58,320 nucleotides of DNA, from positions 1-58,320 of the forward strand of contig CAIXZH010000073.1 in the NCBI GenBank assembly GCA_903923905.1. Direction: 5' to 3'. Both the position numbers and the translations under genes were made by a program. The notes beneath the pieces are model-generated. The model worked only from the letters and a program-made list of their open reading frames with translations, was not told the origin of the DNA and searched no databases. The DNA is from an uncultured Bacteroidia bacterium (GTDB taxonomy: Bacteria; Bacteroidota; Bacteroidia; Bacteroidales; Prolixibacteraceae). Positions 9,032 through 17,635 of this stretch are shown here, one piece after another. Positions within the stretch are counted from its first letter, which is position 1. The number at the start of each line of letters is the position of its first letter.

Positions 9032-9122
9032 AACCTAATTTTACATTCGGGATTCAACCCGCTTAAAAACCTTTGGATTCCATTTATATTCAATAAATTA
9101 ATAGTATTAAAAATTTAAAAAA

Positions 9123-9887
9123 ATGAAAAGAGTTCTTTTAAGTTTATGTGTTTTAGGTGCAGTTACAGCTTATTCTCAAAACCAGAATCCGGAAAATGCC
9201 AAAATGAAACCTGAGATGACTGAATTCTGGGATCCGGAAGTTAAGGTTGTTACACCTTCCGAGAATAATATAAATGCTCCATCGGATGCTGTTGTTCTTT
9301 TTGATGGAACAAGTGAGTCCCTGATTCAGAATTGGACCAATGCAAAAGGGGAAGCCCCGGGGTGGAATGTTGCCGACAATTGTGTGACTGTCGTTAAAGG
9401 TACTGGCACAATAAACACAAAAATGGCATTTGAAGATTTCCAGCTCCATATCGAATGGCGTTCGCCAGGAATTGTAGACCCTGAAAGCAAGAGTCAGGGC
9501 AGAGGGAACTCGGGAGTTTTTATGCAGGGGCTTTATGAATTACAGGTTCTTGACAATTACAATAACCGCACCTACCGGAATGGCCAGGCAGGTTCTTTTT
9601 ACAAACAATATGCACCGTTGGTAAATGTTTGCAAGAAGCCGGGAGAATGGCAAACCTATGACGTAATATTCACTGCACCAAGATTTAAGGCCGACAGTAC
9701 CGTGTTTTCTCCTGCACGCGCGACTGTTCTGCAGAATGGGGTTCTCGTTCAAAATAACGTCTCTTTGTTTGGCCCGACAGAATACATTGGGATTCCGAAA
9801 TATAAATTTCATGGTCCCGGTTCAATTGTGCTCCAGGATCATGGGAACCCGGTAAGTTATCGGAATATCTGGATCAGAAAGTTGTAA
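9123..9887 (+). CDS. secreted DUF1080 (3-keto-disaccharide hydrolase-like) protein
   Basis: The product has 254 residues and a signal peptide of about 18 residues ending TAYSQ. The mature part has a concanavalin/LamG-like DUF1080 fold. It starts at VVLFDGTS (near residue 57), continues through a GNSGVFMQGLYELQVLD segment (near 128-144), and ends GNPVSYRNIWIRKL, a typical family C-terminus. Some DUF1080 proteins hydrolyse 3-keto-glycosides. Others are only carbohydrate-binding, so the activity here is uncertain. It is probably exported to the periplasm; I see no lipobox cysteine. It is followed by a strong terminator and is likely monocistronic or read through from the mutase gene 91 bases upstream. 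Confidence 0.8.
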   Translation: MKRVLLSLCVLGAVTAYSQNQNPENAKMKPEMTEFWDPEVKVVTPSENNINAPSDAVVLFDGTSESLIQNWTNAKGEAPGWNVADNCVTVVKGTGTINTKMAFEDFQLHIEWRSPGIVDPESKSQGRGNSGVFMQGLYELQVLDNYNNRTYRNGQAGSFYKQYAPLVNVCKKPGEWQTYDVIFTAPRFKADSTVFSPARATVLQNGVLVQNNVSLFGPTEYIGIPKYKFHGPGSIVLQDHGNPVSYRNIWIRKL

Positions 9888-9907
9888 GATACCTTTTTAA
9901 AATACGA

Positions 9908-9933
9908 AATGCCCGGGATTTCCGGGCATTTTT
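9908..9933 (+). terminator. Intrinsic terminator after DUF1080 gene
   Basis: A perfect 9-bp stem AATGCCCGG/CCGGGCATT with a 5-base loop is followed by TTTTT, 20 bases after the stop codon. Confidence 0.9.
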
Positions 9934-9949
9934 AATTACCAATAATCCC

Positions 9950-9957
9950 TATCTTTG
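9950..9957 (+). promoter_or_regulatory. -7 promoter box for guaA
   Basis: TATCTTTG matches TAnnTTTG and lies 35 bases before the guaA ATG, just after the terminator of the preceding gene. The -33 element is weak. No guanine riboswitch-like structure fits in the short leader. Confidence 0.55.
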
Positions 9958-9991
9958 CCAGCAAATATTGTCTCTGTTAAATTAAATACTG

Positions 9992-11521
9992 ATGCAGGAA
10001 AAAATAATCATCCTTGATTTTGGTTCCCAATACACCCAACTGATCGGACGTCGCGTCCGCGAACTAAATGTATATTGCGAAATCCATCCGTTCAACCATT
10101 ATCCTGAAATTGACTCAACCGTTAAAGGAGTCATCCTTTCGGGAAGTCCATTTTCGGTAAGGGATGAAAACGGCCCTCGCATAGACCTTGAAAGGATCAG
10201 GGGTAAATTTCCATTACTCGGGGTTTGTTATGGTGCACAATATCTTGCCCATTTCTTTGGCGGCGAAGTGGCTGCCTCCGATTCAAGGGAATATGGCCGG
10301 GCCAATCTCAAGGTTGTTGAGAAAGAGAGCGTATTACTGAGGGGAATCAGCGAAAATTCGCAGGTATGGATGTCGCATGGCGATACCATTATCCGCTTAC
10401 CGGAAAACTATGCTATTATCGCCTCAACCCAAGATGTCGAAAACGCTGCATTTAAAATTGCAGATGAAGATACCTACGCAATTCAGTTCCATCCTGAAGT
10501 TTATCATACCACCGAAGGGACTAAGATCCTTGAAAACTTTCTGGTCAATATTTGTGGATGTAAACAGGATTGGACTCCCGATTCCTTTATAGAAACCACT
10601 ATTGCACAGCTGCGCGAAAAAATCGGGAATGATAAAGTGGTCCTCGGACTTTCCGGTGGTGTCGATTCCTCTGTTGCAGGAGTATTGCTTCATAGGGCCA
10701 TTGGGAAAAACCTCACCTGTATTTTCGTGGACAACGGACTTTTACGCAAAAATGAATTTCAGGATGTACTCGATTCCTACCAGAACATGGGGCTGAATGT
10801 CGTTGGGATTGATGCCAGTGAACGGTTCTGGAATGACCTGAAAGGGGTGAGAGATCCGGAGACAAAAAGGAAAATCATTGGCCGTGACTTTATTGAAGTA
10901 TTTGATATTGAGGCACATAAAATCCAGGATGTCAAATGGCTGGCACAGGGGACGATCTATCCTGACGTGATAGAATCGGTATCGGTTAACGGACCTTCCG
11001 CTACAATCAAATCTCACCATAATGTAGGTGGCCTTCCTGAAAAAATGCATTTAAAAGTTGTTGAGCCATTGAATCTGCTCTTCAAGGACGAAGTTCGCCG
11101 CGTAGGACGGGCACTGGGGATTAAACAGGAACTGCTTGGAAGACACCCTTTCCCAGGGCCGGGTCTTGGAATAAGAATACTGAGTGATGTAACACCTGAA
11201 AAAGTGCGCGTTTTGCAGGAAGCTGATGCAATATTTGTTAATGGACTGAAAGAATGGGGATTGTACGATAAAGTTTGGCAGGCGGGAGTAATGCTGCTAC
11301 CGGTACAATCAGTTGGAGTAATGGGTGACGAAAGGACTTACGAAAATGTCGTTGCCTTACGGGCAGTCGCCTCAACCGATGGGATGACCGCGGACTGGGT
11401 CCATCTCCCTTACGAGTTTCTGGCAAAAGTCTCGAATGATATTATTAACAAGGTACGTGGAATCAATCGTGTAGTTTACGATATCAGCTCAAAACCTCCG
11501 GCAACTATTGAGTGGGAATAA
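9992..11521 (+). CDS. guaA: GMP synthase (glutamine-hydrolysing)
   Basis: This 509-residue cytoplasmic enzyme converts XMP, glutamine and ATP to GMP. The N-terminal class I amidotransferase domain has the nucleophile in GVCYGAQ (Cys79) and the His-Glu pair in FHPEVYHT (near residues 166-173). The ATP pyrophosphatase domain has the P-loop-like SGGVDSS (near 220-226). The C-terminal dimerisation domain ends with the standard KPPATIEWE. Length and ends match the family. It has its own promoter and is followed by a short tandem repeat, with no clear hairpin terminator. Confidence 0.97.
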   Translation: MQEKIIILDFGSQYTQLIGRRVRELNVYCEIHPFNHYPEIDSTVKGVILSGSPFSVRDENGPRIDLERIRGKFPLLGVCYGAQYLAHFFGGEVAASDSREYGRANLKVVEKESVLLRGISENSQVWMSHGDTIIRLPENYAIIASTQDVENAAFKIADEDTYAIQFHPEVYHTTEGTKILENFLVNICGCKQDWTPDSFIETTIAQLREKIGNDKVVLGLSGGVDSSVAGVLLHRAIGKNLTCIFVDNGLLRKNEFQDVLDSYQNMGLNVVGIDASERFWNDLKGVRDPETKRKIIGRDFIEVFDIEAHKIQDVKWLAQGTIYPDVIESVSVNGPSATIKSHHNVGGLPEKMHLKVVEPLNLLFKDEVRRVGRALGIKQELLGRHPFPGPGLGIRILSDVTPEKVRVLQEADAIFVNGLKEWGLYDKVWQAGVMLLPVQSVGVMGDERTYENVVALRAVASTDGMTADWVHLPYEFLAKVSNDIINKVRGINRVVYDISSKPPATIEWE

Positions 11522-11523
11522 AA

Positions 11524-11597
11524 TGGTTAATGGTTAATGGTTAATGGTTAATTGGTTAATGGTTAATGGTTAATGCGGTAATGGTTAATGCGGTAAT
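11524..11597. repeat. Heptanucleotide tandem repeat (TGGTTAA)n
   Basis: Directly after the guaA stop, the 7-base unit TGGTTAA occurs four times in a row, then three more after one extra T. It then alternates with a TGCGGTAA variant. The array of about 74 bases sits between guaA and the convergent phosphoesterase gene. It has the look of slipped-strand expansion and contains no gene. Confidence 0.9.
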
Positions 11598-11657
11598 AAA
11601 TATTTCAACCTTATTTCCGTCAACTATTTCAACATTATTTATATCAATTTCCTGAGA

Positions 11658-12587
11658 TTATAACGATGCGCTGACAATATTTTCTTTGGTCAATTGACTC
11701 TCTCCGCTCCACCGGTATGCAGACAATTGCTCGGAACCAACCACGCAACTATCAATACAGCAGATATTATTCTGCACAATTACAGCACCTTCACTCAGGC
11801 AATAATGTCCGACAAAAACAGGTGGTTTATCAGTAGAGTAAGGTTCAAATGATGGGGCAATTTGTTTGGGAACCGTGTAATCGGGCAAAAGAAATTTATT
11901 CCCAAATGAGAGTTCGCGGAAGGTTTTATCCTGGGGCGATTCCCACCAATTCATCCGGAATACTTTTCGGCTCATTCCTTTGGAACATTTCAGAATGAGA
12001 TCCTGAGGGCAGCGAAATTCAAGTCCTTTGAGTATTCGATAGATAATTGATGCAGTTGGATGCTGATTTTCGTGAATGGTCCTTAAAAAATCTTTTTTCA
12101 GTCTGCCTTCGGGAATAAAGCTTTTAAGGTATTTAATATCATTATCGTTCCAATAAGCATGAATAATACGGATATCACCAAGATCGAGATAAAAAGGTAA
12201 AGTCCGAAGCCATTTCAGATGATCTTTCCATTCCAATGAGAATCCGATGAATGCATTGAGTGTACTTTGGATCTGATTTCTGTTCCCTGCAATATGGCGT
12301 GAAAGATACATCCCGCCAGTATCCTTAATATGATATAGGATTGCGCTATATTCATGATTCCCTAAAATCGTCAGGGCAGAACCCGCCTCAGTCATTTGTC
12401 GGACCAACTCGATAGTCTCTCTGATCTCTGGGCCCCGGTTTATAAAATCTCCGATAAAAATTGCTCTGCGCTCAGGATGTTGCCATATTCCGCCAACCTT
12501 AGTATAACCCATGGTCTTCAAGAGTTTCTTCAGCAGCAAAGCGTGGCCGTGTACATCTCCGATTATATCATAAAACTGAGGTTTCAT
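11658..12587 (-). CDS. PPP-type metallophosphoesterase
   Basis: The product has 309 residues from the ATG at 12585-12587 (MKPQFYDIIGDVHGH). A TTG three codons earlier is less likely. Calcineurin-like metal-binding motifs are in order: GDVHGH (near residues 10-15), GDFINRGP (near 46-53, where classical phosphatases have GDxVDRGP), and GNHEYSA (near 77-83). Late histidines lie in IIHAYW (near 161-166) and GHYCLSEG. This arrangement fits the bacterial phosphoprotein phosphatase or diadenosine-tetraphosphatase type, and I cannot choose a substrate. It is cytoplasmic, with no signal peptide. It lies convergent to guaA and downstream of a strong terminator, so it is probably transcribed alone. Confidence 0.8.
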   Translation of the reverse strand: MKPQFYDIIGDVHGHALLLKKLLKTMGYTKVGGIWQHPERRAIFIGDFINRGPEIRETIELVRQMTEAGSALTILGNHEYSAILYHIKDTGGMYLSRHIAGNRNQIQSTLNAFIGFSLEWKDHLKWLRTLPFYLDLGDIRIIHAYWNDNDIKYLKSFIPEGRLKKDFLRTIHENQHPTASIIYRILKGLEFRCPQDLILKCSKGMSRKVFRMNWWESPQDKTFRELSFGNKFLLPDYTVPKQIAPSFEPYSTDKPPVFVGHYCLSEGAVIVQNNICCIDSCVVGSEQLSAYRWSGESQLTKENIVSASL

Positions 12588-12671
12588 AGCTTTCAAAATT
12601 AGAAATATTTAACAGACCAAATATTTATTTTAAGAAAGAATTGGATTATCAGTGGAATATTTTCCTTATGC

Positions 12672-12713
12672 AAAAATGGCAGAAGAACCCTGATTCAGTT
12701 CTTCTGCCATTTT
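12672..12713 (-). terminator. Intrinsic terminator of the galK-MFS operon
   Basis: A perfect 16-bp stem AAAATGGCAGAAGAAC/GTTCTTCTGCCATTTT with a 9-base loop lies 28 bases after the transporter stop codon. On the minus strand the stem ends in a U-run. Confidence 0.92.
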
Positions 12714-12740
12714 AAATACGATATTGAATGAATGAGTTTG

Positions 12741-14027
12741 TTACACCTCGACAGGAATATCTTTATTCACGTTCTTGCTGCCTATTAAAGCGTAAAACAA
12801 TAAATAGGCCAGACACAGGAAGATTAACCAATAGCTTGCTCCGAAAGAGGTTAAGTCAGCAATTTTACCCTGGAGAAGTGGCAATAATCCACCGCCACAA
12901 ACCATTACCATAAAAATACCGGAAGCTGCTGCAAGATATTTACCTAAACCCTCGACGGCAAGGTTAAAAATGCCACCCCACATGATGGAGGTACAAAGAC
13001 CTACTAGGACAATAAACATGGCACTGATAGGAACTTGTGCTAATCCGAAAGAGAGTGCTCCGGTTGGTGATTGCTGTAATAGCGGTAATGAAACATGCAC
13101 AGATTCCGGCGAAAAAATCGCGAGGGTAATTAAGATCAAACCTACTCCTGAAGTAAAGCTGAGCATTGTTTTACTCGAAATCTTGCTTCCAAGTGACGCA
13201 CCCGCCAACCGTCCAATCAACATCAAAAACCAATAGGTCCCTGCAACGAAACCGGCTGTAGCTTTTCCAACCGGAGTTGAAGATAACCAGAGATTCATAA
13301 TACCAGGAGTACCAACCTCAACACCCACATATACAGAGATCGCAATAGCTCCAAGGATAAAGTGACGGAATTTCATTGCGCCGGACATCAAAGTTTTTAA
13401 CGGGATGGTCGACTGAGCAGCAAATGGTTCTGGAATGCTTACAAAATACAGTACAACGAATACTATAGCAAATACAGCCATAGCAATGTACATCACTGGA
13501 AATACATCCGTGATCTTGGCGTGGATCTGGGCGCCAATCAGAATACCAACAAATGCAGGGGTGAAAGTTGCCATAACAGAGTTGAAAGATCCGCCAACCT
13601 GAATCAACTGATTTCCTTTGTTTCCGCCACCGCCCAATGTATTCAACATAGGATTAACTACGGTGTTTAACAAACACATTGAAAATCCGGAAATGAACGC
13701 ACCAAAAAGATAAACAGCAAAAGCTGATTCCTCGGAAGAGTGACCGGAAAGAAATTGAATAAATACACCCACAAAACCAATGGCAATAGCGATTAAAGCT
13801 GTCTTTTTGTAGCCAATTCTTTGCAGTAGGATACCACCGGGAATCCCCATAACAGCGTATGCAATGAAATTAGCCGCGTTTCCCAACATTCCAAGGAAAT
13901 TGTCGACATTAAATTGGTCTTTTAATACGTTACCCATTGGTGCAGCTAAATTGGTAACGAATGAGATCATACCAAAGAGCAGGATCATCATGATGATAGG
14001 CAATGCATAACTTTTTTTCTGAGTCAT
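12741..14027 (-). CDS. sugar MFS transporter (FucP/GluP type), probably galactose
   Basis: This 428-residue integral membrane protein has about twelve hydrophobic segments. It resembles the fucose/glucose-galactose H+ symporter family. The N-terminal helix carries FVTNLAAPMGNVLKDQF, and a NTVVNPMLNTLGGGGNKGNQLIQVGGSFNS-like region near residues 120-150 holds the Asn/Gln residues typical of sugar contacts. The position directly downstream of galK (79 bases) and before a shared terminator suggests it imports galactose. Glucose or related hexoses cannot be excluded. It acts in the inner membrane. Confidence 0.85.
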   Translation of the reverse strand: MTQKKSYALPIIMMILLFGMISFVTNLAAPMGNVLKDQFNVDNFLGMLGNAANFIAYAVMGIPGGILLQRIGYKKTALIAIAIGFVGVFIQFLSGHSSEESAFAVYLFGAFISGFSMCLLNTVVNPMLNTLGGGGNKGNQLIQVGGSFNSVMATFTPAFVGILIGAQIHAKITDVFPVMYIAMAVFAIVFVVLYFVSIPEPFAAQSTIPLKTLMSGAMKFRHFILGAIAISVYVGVEVGTPGIMNLWLSSTPVGKATAGFVAGTYWFLMLIGRLAGASLGSKISSKTMLSFTSGVGLILITLAIFSPESVHVSLPLLQQSPTGALSFGLAQVPISAMFIVLVGLCTSIMWGGIFNLAVEGLGKYLAAASGIFMVMVCGGGLLPLLQGKIADLTSFGASYWLIFLCLAYLLFYALIGSKNVNKDIPVEV

Positions 14028-14106
14028 AATTTATTTTTATTTGTGGTGGTTAATTATTTTAATGATTTTTATGGTGTGGATTATTATCCGGCAATAATAA
14101 CAATTT

Positions 14107-15267
14107 TTAGAATAACTTCTTTCCTCCGTCGCCGATTTCTGCAACATAGAACAAAGGTTTTAATCCGGTTTTTTGTACGTAATTTTTACCGACCTGCTCA
14201 ATGAAGGTATCAATGGCCTCTGTTTTTACAAGACTCACGGTACAACCCCCAAATCCGCCACCCGTCATTCGGGTTCCAATTACACCATCGATCTTACGAC
14301 CTTCTTCAACCATGGTGTCCAATTCAAATCCGGTAACTTCATAATCGTCACGCAAAGAATCGTGTGAATCGTTCATCAGTTTACCAAACTGAATCAGATC
14401 TCCGGCCCTTAAAGCCTTAACCGCATCTTCGGTTCTTTTGATCTCACTCACAACGTGCCTGGCCCTTCCGCGAACGGTTTCATTTTCAATTTTATCCTCA
14501 ACTTTCAAAAAATCGTCCCAGGAGATCTCTCCCAAAGCATAGATCTGTTGAAACGGCTGTATCGCCTTCACTGCAGCATGACATTCTGCAACCCGTTCAT
14601 TATATTTTCCTGAGTCAAGTTTATGTGGACTGTTGGTATTGCTGATAACAATTTTAACACCATCCAGCTTAACCGGTACCAGATCGTAAGCCAATGTGTC
14701 GCAATTGAGAAAGACGGCATGATCCTTCTTTCCCATGGCAGAAACAAATTGATCCATAATTCCACAATTTACCAGAGCAAATTCGTGTTCTGCCTTTTGC
14801 CCCATTTTAGCTAGTTCAACCCGGTCAATACCGAAACCATAAATATCATTAATAACTACGGCTGTGACCACTTCAAGCGCGGCAGAAGAGGATAATCCCG
14901 CTCCTGTTGGAACATCCCCATAAAATAGCAGATCGGCACCTTTATCAAAATTCAGCCCTTTTTTCATGAACTGGGCAAAAACGCCAATCGGGTAATTCAC
15001 CCACTCTTTGCCAATGGCTATATTCAAATTCTCTAACTTGACTTCAGTCTCAAAGGACATATCCAAAGAGGCAAATCTGACGGTTTTCCGGTCTGTAGTC
15101 CGGATAAGACAGTAGATTCCAAAACTTAAGGCACACGGGAAAACAAATCCCCCATTATAGTCAGTATGTTCGCCGATTAAATTCACACGGCCGGGTGAAA
15201 AATAGCCACTGATTTCACCTTCTCCATATTTTTCAATAAACTTTGCTTTGAGCTGTTCTATAGTCAT
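14107..15267 (-). CDS. galK: galactokinase
   Basis: This GHMP-family kinase of 386 residues phosphorylates alpha-D-galactose at C1 as the first committed step of the Leloir pathway. The substrate signature GRVNLIGEHTDYNGG is near residues 27-41. The ATP-binding motif PTGAGLSSSAA is near 120-130, the catalytic aspartate lies in NCGIMDQFVSA near 168-178, and motif 3 (TGGGFGGCT) is near 343-351. It is the first gene of a galK-transporter operon. The regulator gene lies 103 bases upstream on the same strand. No galT is present in the window, so uridylyl transfer must be encoded elsewhere. Confidence 0.96.
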   Translation of the reverse strand: MTIEQLKAKFIEKYGEGEISGYFSPGRVNLIGEHTDYNGGFVFPCALSFGIYCLIRTTDRKTVRFASLDMSFETEVKLENLNIAIGKEWVNYPIGVFAQFMKKGLNFDKGADLLFYGDVPTGAGLSSSAALEVVTAVVINDIYGFGIDRVELAKMGQKAEHEFALVNCGIMDQFVSAMGKKDHAVFLNCDTLAYDLVPVKLDGVKIVISNTNSPHKLDSGKYNERVAECHAAVKAIQPFQQIYALGEISWDDFLKVEDKIENETVRGRARHVVSEIKRTEDAVKALRAGDLIQFGKLMNDSHDSLRDDYEVTGFELDTMVEEGRKIDGVIGTRMTGGGFGGCTVSLVKTEAIDTFIEQVGKNYVQKTGLKPLFYVAEIGDGGKKLF

Positions 15268-15289
15268 AATTTTAATAATTAAAGTTCCA

Positions 15290-15318
15290 ACTGGTAGGTA
15301 CTGGTAGGGGCAAATGTA
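15290..15318 (-). promoter_or_regulatory. galK promoter box with leader direct repeat
   Basis: On the minus strand TACATTTG (15311-15318) matches the TAnnTTTG -7 box. Just downstream, between the predicted start site and the galK ATG, ACTGGTAGG occurs twice (15290-15298 and 15300-15308, plus-strand reading) at a 10-base period. That position would suit an operator for the adjacent GntR-type regulator. The link is inference. Confidence 0.4.
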
Positions 15319-15370
15319 GAATATTTTACCCGCAATGTACCTGTGTGAAAAATATGTTTTAAAACACCTT

Positions 15371-16459
15371 TTAAAGTGAATTTCTTATGATAATCTTTGA
15401 TGGATTCCGAATCTTTGACTTTTTATGAGTTAAAACCATCTCTGACAAACCTTTACCCATTTCAATAAAATCAGTTGAAATTGTAGTAATTCCACCTGCA
15501 ACCACCTCTTTCAGCATGGTGTCATTAAAAGAAACAAGACCAACATCCTGACCAAGTATAAGATTCATGGATGCAACATTTTTTATAATGCGTACCAGAT
15601 TTCTGTCTGATACCACCAAATAAGCTTCCCCTTTCTGTACCACACGTTTTTCAACAGATCTAATAATCTCCGACTCTAATCCCCATTCATTACAAAATCG
15701 GTTAAATCCGGTGACCCTTTCACCTGGCTCTTTCCCCCCTGGAAAAACCATGATTAGTTTGCGGTATTTGCAAAAGAGCTTTTTACCAGCCATCATCCCC
15801 TCGTATACATCCTGCTCAAAATCCTGATAAATCACCGGATAGTCATCCAGTTCAGCCTTGAGTCGATCCAGAACATACACTTTATCAGAGGGAAGCTGAC
15901 GAACAATATCAATCGAATTATTGAAAGTCGCTGGCATTAGGATATAGGCACTATATTTTCCGATTGCCCCCAAAATTAGTTCCTTATATACCTGATAATT
16001 AAAATGGTGAAAATAGATATCCACAGTAGTCCGGTCATCCAGATGCTTAAGAAAAGAGGTGTACAAATCTTCCTTGAACACATTTAGTTCATCAAAAAGG
16101 AGAAAAATTTGTTTGCCGAATTTAAGTTCGGTACGTTCTACATAATATCCCTTACCTGGAACCGAAATTACAACGCCACTAGTTCTTAATTCATTAAATG
16201 CCAGCATCACAGTATCGCGGGAAAGGGAGAAGGCGCTGCATATCTGATTGATAGAAGGGAGCTTATCCCCTTTTTTCAATATTCCCTGTTCTATGCCTGT
16301 AAATACAGAATTGACTATTTGTCGGTATTTCGGTATTCCAGCAGCTTCATCAATATTAAAGATATCAGTTATATGCACGGGAGAATTGTTTTCAGGGACT
16401 AAAATTATGTTTTTTTTGTATTTATTCTTTACGTTTGTGACAGAATAACTAAATTTCAT
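15371..16459 (-). CDS. GntR-type HTH regulator with sugar-binding-protein-like effector domain
   Basis: The product has 362 residues. A GntR winged helix lies at about residues 38-108 (GIPKYRQIVNSVF, then SINQICSAFSLSRDTVMLAFNEL and GVVISVPGKGYYV). The remaining 250 residues resemble the LacI/periplasmic-binding fold (VGLVSFNDTMLKEVVAGGITTISTD-like ending). This architecture is used by Bacteroidota sugar-responsive regulators. Its position between galK and galM suggests it senses galactose or a derivative. The ATG at 16459 leaves only three bases to the divergent galM ATG. The first 35 residues are low-complexity and resemble no domain, so the true start may be further in. Family members often begin just before the NIDEAAGIPKY-like segment. 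Confidence 0.8.
   Translation of the reverse strand: MKFSYSVTNVKNKYKKNIILVPENNSPVHITDIFNIDEAAGIPKYRQIVNSVFTGIEQGILKKGDKLPSINQICSAFSLSRDTVMLAFNELRTSGVVISVPGKGYYVERTELKFGKQIFLLFDELNVFKEDLYTSFLKHLDDRTTVDIYFHHFNYQVYKELILGAIGKYSAYILMPATFNNSIDIVRQLPSDKVYVLDRLKAELDDYPVIYQDFEQDVYEGMMAGKKLFCKYRKLIMVFPGGKEPGERVTGFNRFCNEWGLESEIIRSVEKRVVQKGEAYLVVSDRNLVRIIKNVASMNLILGQDVGLVSFNDTMLKEVVAGGITTISTDFIEMGKGLSEMVLTHKKSKIRNPSKIIIRNSL
16430..16437 (+). promoter_or_regulatory. -7 promoter box for galM, inside the regulator ORF
   Basis: TACGTTTG matches TAnnTTTG and lies 26 bases before the galM ATG. It falls within the first codons assigned to the divergent GntR-type gene, another sign that the regulator's annotated start may be too early. 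No -33 TTTG at normal spacing. Confidence 0.4.
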
Positions 16460-16462
16460 TTT

Positions 16463-17512
16463 ATGGAACTCAAACGCGAAGTTTTCGGGAATGCCCGCAG
16501 AGGTGAAAAAATTTTTCTCTATACCCTACGTAACGACCACGGGATTACTATTAAGATTACCAATTATGGGGGGATAATAACGTCTATTAAAACTCCTGAC
16601 AAAAATGGGGAAAAAGCCAATATTGTTTTGGGATTCAAATCATTGGAAGACTATCTGACAGATAGTTATATTGAAAACTGCCCTTGTTTCGGATGCATAA
16701 CGGGCAGATATGCAAACCGGATTGCAAAGGGAAAATTTTCGATCGGGGCAACAGAATACACTTTGCCAATTAATAATGGTAAAAATTGTCTGCACGGCGG
16801 AATTACCGGATTTGATAAAGTGATATGGGTCCCTAAGAAGGTAGAAAAGCCTGATCTGGTCGGAGTAGAGCTGAAATATCGCAGCCTTCATATGGAGGAG
16901 GGTTTCCCTGGCAACCTTGATGTTACAGTTACTTACACCTTAAATCATAAAAACGAATTACACATTGATTACAAAGCGGTAACAGATAGGGAAACAGTCG
17001 TAAATCTCACAAATCACACCTATTTTAATCTTTCGGAACATGACGGAGATATCCTTGGTCACACGCTTTTTATTCCTGCCAAAACAAAAACGGTAAATGA
17101 TGAGGAGTTGATTCCAACCGGTGCAATTGCTGACGTCGCCGGGACGCCTTTTGATTTTACAACTCCATCATCTATCGGCTCACGCATAGCTGCATTACCT
17201 GATGGTTACGATCTCAATTTTGTTTTGGATAACCCCGGCAAAAAGCTCGTCAAAGCAGCTCTTTTATCTGAGGAATCATCCGGAAGAACAGTGGAAGTAT
17301 TTACAACAGAACCTGGGATTCAATTGTATACCGGTTTTTATATTCCAAAGATAAAAGGGGAAAACAGTGAAATATTCAACAGGTATTCGGGTCTAGCCCT
17401 TGAAACACAGCACTATCCGGATTCTCCGAACCATCCAGAATTTCCAACCACCCTGCTAAAACCTGGTGAAACTTTTAAATCAAAAACCATTTACAAATTC
17501 GGAACGAAATAA
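16463..17512 (+). CDS. galM: aldose 1-epimerase (galactose mutarotase)
   Basis: The protein of 349 residues belongs to the GalM family, which interconverts beta- and alpha-galactose before galactokinase. Substrate-binding features are visible: GRYANRIAKGKF (near residues 79-90), NNGKNCLHGG with its histidine (near 103-112), VNLTNHTYFNLS with the catalytic histidine (near 179-190), and a late catalytic-Glu segment (LALETQHYPDSPNHPEFP, near 312-329). There is no signal peptide, so it is cytoplasmic. It is transcribed divergently from the regulator and galK, completing the local galactose locus. Confidence 0.94.
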   Translation: MELKREVFGNARRGEKIFLYTLRNDHGITIKITNYGGIITSIKTPDKNGEKANIVLGFKSLEDYLTDSYIENCPCFGCITGRYANRIAKGKFSIGATEYTLPINNGKNCLHGGITGFDKVIWVPKKVEKPDLVGVELKYRSLHMEEGFPGNLDVTVTYTLNHKNELHIDYKAVTDRETVVNLTNHTYFNLSEHDGDILGHTLFIPAKTKTVNDEELIPTGAIADVAGTPFDFTTPSSIGSRIAALPDGYDLNFVLDNPGKKLVKAALLSEESSGRTVEVFTTEPGIQLYTGFYIPKIKGENSEIFNRYSGLALETQHYPDSPNHPEFPTTLLKPGETFKSKTIYKFGTK

Positions 17513-17635
17513 ACAGACAAGCCGATTCAGGTACATTCTGAACCTTTAGGATTCAGATTTTGTTATAATTGACCGCCGATACGTGGGTTTGCTTGTCATC
17601 CTCCCCTTAAAATTCGTACTGATTAAAATTTAAGA

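Noticed and set aside
11524-11597. CRISPR array
   Set aside because: Unit is only 7 bases with no spacers; no cas genes nearby.
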